Below, in pieces: positions 59,054 through 64,000 of a stretch of 64,000 bases of DNA. Each line of letters opens with the position of its first letter. Position 1 is the first letter of the stretch. The notes beneath the pieces are model-generated. The model did not search any database, was not told the DNA's origin, and worked only from the letters and a program-made list of their open reading frames with translations. The translations under genes were made by a program, and so were the position numbers. This DNA is from Microbacterium sp. HD4P20 (GTDB taxonomy: Bacteria; Actinomycetota; Actinomycetes; Actinomycetales; Microbacteriaceae): the NCBI RefSeq assembly GCF_019449275.2, contig NZ_JAHZQZ020000022.1, positions 248,001-312,000 on the forward strand. The letters run 5' to 3'.

Positions 59054-60333
59054 GAACCGGCTCCGAAGAACGCGCGCACACCCGACAGGGCGTCGAGGAA
59101 CGTGTCGACGTCGTCGGGGGTGTTGTAGAGGGCGGCGGATGCCCGTACCGACGCGGTCAGCCCGAACCGGCGGTGCAGCGGCTGGGCGCAGTGATGCCCG
59201 ACCCGGACGGCGACGCCCCGCGCGTCGAGGAACTGCCCGACATCGTGCGCGTGCACCCCCTCGACCTCGAACGCCCACAGGCCCACGCGCTCCACGCCGG
59301 CCGCATCGCCGAGCAGACGGATGCCGGGGATCGCCCGCAGTCCCTCGCCCATCCGGGTTTCGAGCGCCTTCTCGTGCGCGTGCACGGCGGCCATCCCGAC
59401 GCCGTCGAGGTAGCGCACCGCGGCCGCGAGGCCGATCGCCTGCGACACCGGCTGCGTGCCGGCCTCGAACCGCTGCGGCGGCGGAAGGTACTGCGCCTCG
59501 TCGAGGGTGACGGTGGTGATCATCGATCCGCCGGTGAGGAACGGGGGCAGCGCCTCGAGCACGTCGGAGCGGCCGTAGAGGCCGCCGATGCCGTACGGGC
59601 CGAGAACCTTGTGTCCCGAGAAGACGGCGAGGTCGACGCCCAGCGCCGGCAGGTCGAGTGGCAGGTGCGGGGCGGACTGACACGCGTCCAGCACCGTGAG
59701 CGCGCCGACGCGCTGCGCCAGGGCGACGAGATCGGCGACCGGATTGACGATGCCCAGCACGTTCGAGACGTGCGGGAAGGCGACGACGCGTGTGCGCTCG
59801 CCGATGAGGGCGGCTGCGGCATCCGTCTCGAGGGTTCCGTCTTCGCGAACGGGGATGTGGCGCAGCACGGCGCCGGTGCGGGCGGCGAGTTCCTGCCACG
59901 GGATGAGGTTCGCGTGGTGCTCGGTCTCGGTCACGACGATCTCGTCGCCGGAGGTGAGGGCGAAGCGGGCACTCGCCGGGGCTCCGCGGCCGATCGAGGC
60001 GTTGCCGATCGCATACGCCACGAGGTTCAGGCCCGCGGTCGCGCCGCTGGTCCAGACCAGCTGCTCCGGTGGGGCTCCCACGAAGCCCGCGACGGTGGCG
60101 CGTGCGTCCTCGAAGAGCTCCGTGGCCTCGGCGGCCAGCGTGTGGGCGCCCCGGTGCACCGCGGAGTTCGAGCGGGTCAGGAAGGCGACCTCGGCGTCGA
60201 TGACCGCCTGCGGCTTCTGGCTCGTGGCTCCCGAGTCCAGATACACGAGGGGATGCCCGTTCACGCGCTCGCCGAGCAGCGGGAAGTCCGCGCGGATCGC
60301 GGCGAGATCGAGAACGGGGGCGGGGGAAGTCAC
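59050..60333 (-). CDS. sufS: Cysteine desulfurase SufS
   Basis: 427 residues. PLP Lys242 in FSGHKVLGPYGIGGLYGR, catalytic Cys382 in GVAVRVGHHCAQP, and TETEHHANLIPWQELA, SCS-like DACQSAPHLPLDL. It takes sulfur from cysteine and passes it to SufU. Type II (SufS) by its short catalytic loop and partner. Operon sufS-sufU; the upstream gene diverges. Confidence 0.96.
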   Translation of the reverse strand: MTSPAPVLDLAAIRADFPLLGERVNGHPLVYLDSGATSQKPQAVIDAEVAFLTRSNSAVHRGAHTLAAEATELFEDARATVAGFVGAPPEQLVWTSGATAGLNLVAYAIGNASIGRGAPASARFALTSGDEIVVTETEHHANLIPWQELAARTGAVLRHIPVREDGTLETDAAAALIGERTRVVAFPHVSNVLGIVNPVADLVALAQRVGALTVLDACQSAPHLPLDLPALGVDLAVFSGHKVLGPYGIGGLYGRSDVLEALPPFLTGGSMITTVTLDEAQYLPPPQRFEAGTQPVSQAIGLAAAVRYLDGVGMAAVHAHEKALETRMGEGLRAIPGIRLLGDAAGVERVGLWAFEVEGVHAHDVGQFLDARGVAVRVGHHCAQPLHRRFGLTASVRASAALYNTPDDVDTFLDALSGVRAFFGAGS

Positions 60334-60452
60334 GTGTTAAGGCTACGCGGGATGCCGGCGCCCCGGGCGCTCGCGCGTGCCTGCGGTTGCACGCCCGATC
60401 ATCGCGTCCCGCCCCTGGGTGTCGTAGCGGGGCCTCTGGGAAGATCGGAGGC

Positions 60453-61517
60453 GTGGACGAGCAGATCTTCCGCGGCGCGCTCGCCGTGACCCTGGGCGTC
60501 GTCGTCGGGGTGCTGCTGTTCGTGCCGTTCGTAGCGCTCAGCTATCGGCGGAGGGGCGGTTTCGGCCTCGGGCGCTTCGCGCTGTGGGTCGCCACACTGG
60601 TGTACCTCATGGCGATCTGGACGTACACCCTCCTCCCGCTGCCCGACCCCGAAACCATCCGGTGTGCCGGGGTCAATCTCGATCCGTTCGCATTCATCGA
60701 CGACCTCCGCGGCACCACCGGCCGGCCGGGGCGTGGCGCGCTGAACGATCCGGCCGTGCTGCAGCTGCTGCTCAACGTGCTGCTGTTCGTGCCGCTCGGC
60801 TTCTTCCTGCGCGTGCTCGGCGGCCGCGGCATCCTGTTCGCTCTTCTCGTGGGCCTCGGCGTCTCGGCGCTGGTCGAGACGACCCAGCTCACCGGAGTCT
60901 GGTGGCTCTATCCGTGCGCGTATCGCGTCTTCGACGTCGATGACCTGCTCGCGAACACCGTGGGCGCGCTGCTCGGCTCGGTGCTGGCGTTGCTGGTGCC
61001 GCGGCGCCACTGGGGGACGCCGCGCTTCGCCGACGCGGAGGAACCGCGCCCGGTCACGAGCGGCAGGCGGTACCTCGCGATGGCGTGCGACGTGCTTGCG
61101 GCCTGGATCACCGGCGTGGCGGCGGGGGTGAAATTTCAGGTGGTCCTGTACGTTCTCGGCGCGGACGCGGCGGTACAGGACGGCACGGCCGCCGGGATCG
61201 TCGGCAGCGCCACGGCGATCGTGGTCTGGCTGATCGTGGTGCTCGTGACCGGCCGCACGATCGGCGACATCGCCGTGCAGCTGCGCTTCACGGGTGGCCC
61301 GCTGCCGCCCGCGCTGGCGCGGCCGCTGCGCTTCGCCGGCGGGATCGGCGGTTATCTCGTGCTGCTCGCCCTTCCGGGCGCGTGGGGCCTGGTCGCGGCC
61401 GTGTTCGCCGTCGGGTCCGCGGTGCTGGTGCTCACGACGCCCGACCGGCGCGGCCTGCCCGGCCTCATGTCGGGTCAGCGCCTCGTCGACGCCCGCGAAC
61501 CGCGCGTCGAGCCCTGA
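60453..61517 (+). CDS. VanZ-like and RDD-domain fusion membrane protein
   Basis: 354 residues from GTG 60453, with GGAGG just upstream. Residues 1-190 are VanZ-like (NLDPFAFIDDLRG, LLLNVLLFVPLGFFLRVLGG, SALVETTQLTGVWWLYPCAYRVFDVDDLLANTVGALLG). Residues 205-335 are an RDD domain (RRYLAMACDVLAAWITGV, VTGRTIGDIAVQLRF, RPLRFAGGIGGYLVLLAL). About nine helices. VanZ proteins can raise teicoplanin resistance; RDD function is unclear. Both domains together are known in actinobacteria. Confidence 0.88.
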   Translation: MDEQIFRGALAVTLGVVVGVLLFVPFVALSYRRRGGFGLGRFALWVATLVYLMAIWTYTLLPLPDPETIRCAGVNLDPFAFIDDLRGTTGRPGRGALNDPAVLQLLLNVLLFVPLGFFLRVLGGRGILFALLVGLGVSALVETTQLTGVWWLYPCAYRVFDVDDLLANTVGALLGSVLALLVPRRHWGTPRFADAEEPRPVTSGRRYLAMACDVLAAWITGVAAGVKFQVVLYVLGADAAVQDGTAAGIVGSATAIVVWLIVVLVTGRTIGDIAVQLRFTGGPLPPALARPLRFAGGIGGYLVLLALPGAWGLVAAVFAVGSAVLVLTTPDRRGLPGLMSGQRLVDAREPRVEP

Positions 61518-61522
61518 CTGCG

Positions 61523-61611
61523 GCCGCTCACAGACTTCGCAGAATCAAACCAATCTCGCAGAAGTCGGCCGATTCGCTGCGTACCTCGCGCGAATCTGCG
61601 ATGTCTGTGAG
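61523..61611. repeat. 89-bp nested palindromic element
   Basis: Outer arms CGCTCACAGACTTCGCAGA (61523-61541) and its near-complement (61593-61611) match at 18 of 19 positions. Inside lie two direct copies of CGCAGAA (61536, 61555), an inverted GACTTC/GAAGTC and an inverted GATTCGC/GCGAATC. It lies between the convergent VanZ and M20 genes and may be a terminator or a mobile palindromic element. Confidence 0.7.
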
Positions 61612-61624
61612 CGCGGGAGGGGAG

Positions 61625-61649
61625 CGGATGCCGGTGGGTCCAGCATCCG
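61625..61649. terminator. Hairpin after the M20 gene
   Basis: CGGATGC (61625-61631) and GCATCCG (61643-61649) pair around an 11-base loop, eight bases beyond the M20 gene's stop on the minus strand. It is again built from the GGATGC word. Confidence 0.5.
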
Positions 61650-61656
61650 TCACCCG

Positions 61657-62907
61657 TCAGGCCGTGGGCACGGCCAGGAACTCGCGTGCGGCGACGACGA
61701 GTGTTTCGACGCCCTGGTTGAGCGTGGGCTGCAGGACCGGGGCGAAGTAGGGCGAATGATTGGTGGGGATGTCGCGCTCGACCGTGCCGGCGGCCTGCGC
61801 CGCCGCGAACGCCTCGGGATCGGCGCCGCCCCAGAACCAGAAGACCAGGGGTGCACCCGACTCCCGCGCGAACCAAGAGACATCCTCGCTGCCGGTGAAC
61901 ATGCCCGGATCCATCACGGTGCCGGCGCCGAACGCGGTGTCGAAGGCGAGGGTCAGGCGGGCCGTCGCTTCGACGTCGTTGATGGTCGGGGGCAGCGAGT
62001 GGTCGGTCACGATGACAGGCGGATCTTCGGCCCCCGAGGCCTGCGCCTCGGCGCGCACGATGCGCTCCACCTTCTCGAGTACGACGGCGCGGGCCTCGTC
62101 GTCGGGATAGCGCAGGCTCAGCTCGAGCTTCGCCTCGGCGGGGATGATGTTGTTCTTCAGGCCCGCGTGGATCGAGCCGACGGTGACCACCGCGACGTCA
62201 CGGGGGTCGATCTCGCGCGACACGATGGTCTGCAGGCGCATGACGGTCGCGGCCGCCATCACGACGGGGTCGATGGTCGCCTGGGGTCGAGAGCCGTGTC
62301 CGCCCCGACCCAGCAGGGTGACGGTGAGGCCGTCGGATGCCGCCATCTGAGTTCCGCTGCGCACGCCGATGGTGCCCGCGGGGAGCGGCGTGACGTGCTG
62401 GCCGAGCACGATGTCGGGTCGCGGGAACCGGTCGAGCACACCATCGGCGATCATGGCCTGCGACCCGGCGCCGTACTCCTCGGCGGGCTGGAAGACGGCG
62501 ACGATCGTGCCCGACCACTGCTCCTTGGTGGCGACGAGCCGCTCGAGGGCGCCGAGCAGCGCGGCGACGTGCATGTCGTGCCCGCACGCGTGCATCACGG
62601 GGACGTCCGTGCCGTTCGGGTCCAGGCCGTGCGCGGTGCTGGCGTAATCGAGGCCGGTGCGCTCCTCGACCGGCAGCGCGTCCATGTCGGCGCGCAGCCA
62701 CACGACCGGCCCGTCGCCGGACTCCGCCGAGCCCGCCGAAGGGTTGCGGATCACGCCGACGACACCGGTGCGGCCGATACCCTCCTCGAACTCGATGCCG
62801 AGCTCCTCCAGGTGCTTCGCGATCACCCCGGCCGTCCGCGTCTCCTGGAAGGAAAGTTCCGGATGCCGGTGCAGGTCGATGTAGAGAGCCTCGAGGTCGA
62901 TCGTCAT
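61657..62907 (-). CDS. M20 family amidohydrolase (N-acyl amino acid / hippurate hydrolase type)
   Basis: 416 residues from ATG 62907; ATG 62925 is a second candidate. Metal ligands: HACGHDMH with Cys108 and His110, the bridging Glu pair in PAEEYGAG (about 143-144), a later His in GRGGHGSRP and NHSPYFAP near the end. The opening LEALYIDLHRHPELSFQETRT and RADMDALPVEE are typical. It removes an acyl group from an amino acid or related amide; the substrate is unknown. Flanked on both sides by palindromic elements. Confidence 0.93.
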   Translation of the reverse strand: MTIDLEALYIDLHRHPELSFQETRTAGVIAKHLEELGIEFEEGIGRTGVVGVIRNPSAGSAESGDGPVVWLRADMDALPVEERTGLDYASTAHGLDPNGTDVPVMHACGHDMHVAALLGALERLVATKEQWSGTIVAVFQPAEEYGAGSQAMIADGVLDRFPRPDIVLGQHVTPLPAGTIGVRSGTQMAASDGLTVTLLGRGGHGSRPQATIDPVVMAAATVMRLQTIVSREIDPRDVAVVTVGSIHAGLKNNIIPAEAKLELSLRYPDDEARAVVLEKVERIVRAEAQASGAEDPPVIVTDHSLPPTINDVEATARLTLAFDTAFGAGTVMDPGMFTGSEDVSWFARESGAPLVFWFWGGADPEAFAAAQAAGTVERDIPTNHSPYFAPVLQPTLNQGVETLVVAAREFLAVPTA

Positions 62908-62997
62908 GCGGTCGAGCCTATCCATGCCCGGGTTTCGCGTCGGCCCCGATTGCCCGGCGCGACGGGTGCCGGCCGGCTCCGGCAGGTCGCGAGTGCT

Positions 62998-63084
62998 GTG
63001 CGAAAACACCAGTCGGTGACGGCGACGCGCCGGTGACGGATGCCGGGGCTCGGGGTGTCACGCCACGGGCTGGTGTTCTCGCAC
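62998..63084. repeat. 87-bp palindromic element upstream of the M20 gene
   Basis: Arms GTGCGAAAACACCAG (62998-63012) and CTGGTGTTCTCGCAC (63070-63084) match at 14 of 15 positions around 57 bp. It has the same overall size as the element at 61523-61611 but different arms. It lies between the M20 gene and the last regulator gene, both on the minus strand. Confidence 0.65.
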
Positions 63085-63122
63085 GAAGTGGTGGGGGTCG
63101 CCGACGGGGGCCGTGGGCTTTG

Positions 63123-64000
63123 TCAGCTGGGGAGGCGGGCGCTGGATCCGCGCACGATGAGCTCGTACGGGAGTTCGCCGGGCCGGTGCGTCGGAGCCTC
63201 GGCCTCCGTGGACTCCAGGGCCGCGAGGATCGCATCGGCGGCGCGCTCGCCCTGCCCGAGCGGAAACTGGTCGACCGTCGTGAGCCGGAAGAACTCGCCG
63301 AGCTCGTGGCCGTCGATGCCGACGACGGAGAGATCCTCGGGCACGCGGTAGCCGAGTTCACGGGCCGCCAGCAGCGCGCCGATGGCCATCTCGTCGGATG
63401 CCGCGAAGATGGCGGTCGGCCGGCCGCCCGGCTTTCCCAGCAGCTGTCTGGCAGCGCGGAAGCCGCCCTCGATCGTGAAGTCGGCCGGCTCGAACAGTGA
63501 CGGCTTCACTTCGATGCCGGCATCCGACAGCGCCTGCTCGAAACCCTGCCGCCGGTGGGTCGGGATGTGGAAGTCGATGTCGAACTCGGGGCTCGCCCCG
63601 ATGTGGGCGATCTCGCGGTGGCCGAGGGCCAGCAGGTGCTCGGTCGCCAGACGCGCCACGGCGACGTCGTCGACGGTCAGAGTCGTGAGGCGCGGATTGG
63701 GCCCTCCGATGGCGATCACCGGCAGGTCGAGTTCGAGCAGACGCCCGGTCTCTTCCTCGCCGAGCTCGATCGAGATCGCGATGACGCCGTCCACCCGCTG
63801 GCGACGCAGGAACGTGTCGAACACATCGTGGCGCTCGTCGCGGTCGGCGGTGAGGCTGTACAGCGTGATGTCGTAGCCGCGGCGCATGAGTGCGGACGCG
63901 ATGCCGCTGAGCACCGTCGAGAAGAACCAGCGGTCGAGGAACGGCACGAGCACCCCGATGTTGCGGGTGCGGCCCGACGCGAGACTCGACGCCGATGCCG
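63123..64000 (-). CDS. LacI-family transcriptional regulator, 5' end outside window
   Basis: The frame is open to the window edge, and the codons beyond the GTG at 63953 read SSLASGRTRNIGVLVPF, the usual hinge helix and first strand of a LacI ligand domain. So the helix-turn-helix lies outside. The visible part has VDGVIAISIELGEEETGRL, TEHLLALGHREIAHIG, RRQGFEQALSDAG, PTAIFAASDEMAIGALLAARELGYRVPEDLSVVGIDGHELGEFFRLTTVDQ in order. Probably represses a carbohydrate-related operon outside the window. Confidence 0.92.
   Translation of the reverse strand, partial: ASASSLASGRTRNIGVLVPFLDRWFFSTVLSGIASALMRRGYDITLYSLTADRDERHDVFDTFLRRQRVDGVIAISIELGEEETGRLLELDLPVIAIGGPNPRLTTLTVDDVAVARLATEHLLALGHREIAHIGASPEFDIDFHIPTHRRQGFEQALSDAGIEVKPSLFEPADFTIEGGFRAARQLLGKPGGRPTAIFAASDEMAIGALLAARELGYRVPEDLSVVGIDGHELGEFFRLTTVDQFPLGQGERAADAILAALESTEAEAPTHRPGELPYELIVRGSSARLPS

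Overview
The window is high-GC actinobacterial DNA. Gene content and style (type II argG, purA and purL with actinobacterial-type products, Pr6Pr membrane protein, kdpFABC-DE, sufS-sufU, many GGATGC/GCATCC words, Shine-Dalgarno sites of AGGAGG type mixed with apparently leaderless genes) suggest a member of the Microbacteriaceae, probably Microbacterium or a close relative. This is inference from the protein sequences only. I see no rRNA, tRNA, CRISPR array, insertion sequence or prophage.

Layout. Bases 1-5900 are loosely packed accessory DNA: unknown genes, a gene apparently split by a (CGGCA)3 repeat, fragments of broken genes (a DUF4259 C-terminus and an orphan C-terminus), a lipoprotein, a GNAT acetyltransferase and a VOC-fold protein. 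Bases 5890-13820 hold a higBA toxin-antitoxin operon, a methyltransferase, a clan GH-A glycosidase divergent from a TetR regulator, a two-component system divergent from a DedA protein, and a dihydrofolate-reductase-like protein. Bases 13944-24710 are housekeeping-like: a membrane-anchored penicillin-acylase-family hydrolase, argG, purA, a 6-phosphogluconolactonase-like propeller, an AI-2E-family permease, a chorismate mutase and a HerA-like ATPase, closed by a strong bidirectional terminator hairpin.

Bases 24751-26788 form a GntR(YtrA-type)-ABC operon with its operator. Bases 26858-33384 are a self-contained unit: a LacI regulator, a perfect palindromic operator, a binding protein, an ATPase, a fused permease and an aspartase/fumarase-superfamily lyase in one overlapping operon, which looks like uptake plus cleavage of one unknown substrate. 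Bases 33682-36987 are a glycine betaine/proline importer (proVWX type). Bases 37093-39358 hold two tandem paralogous membrane-anchored coiled-coil proteins and two small proteins downstream of purL (39368-41716). Then come an MFS exporter with a double operator, a decayed LacI fragment, an S66 peptidase, an ArsR-AHSA1 pair and a TerC protein.

Bases 47095-55133 are the complete high-affinity potassium system: a 46-residue leader membrane protein, kdpF, kdpA, kdpB, kdpC, and the sensor pair kdpD-kdpE, all on the minus strand. Bases 55309-58574 are a ribbon-helix-helix regulator, a DUF4097 protein and a DrrAB-type ABC exporter; the regulator has three helically phased repeats on its own promoter. 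The end holds sufS-sufU, a VanZ-RDD membrane protein, an M20 amidohydrolase flanked by two roughly 88-bp palindromic elements, and a LacI regulator that runs off the window.

A recurring theme is autoregulation: at several loci (higBA, tetR, gntR, lacI/transport, arsR, RHH) a perfect or near-perfect dyad or phased repeat sits on the promoter, and in three of them the predicted transcription start coincides with the start codon, suggesting leaderless mRNAs.
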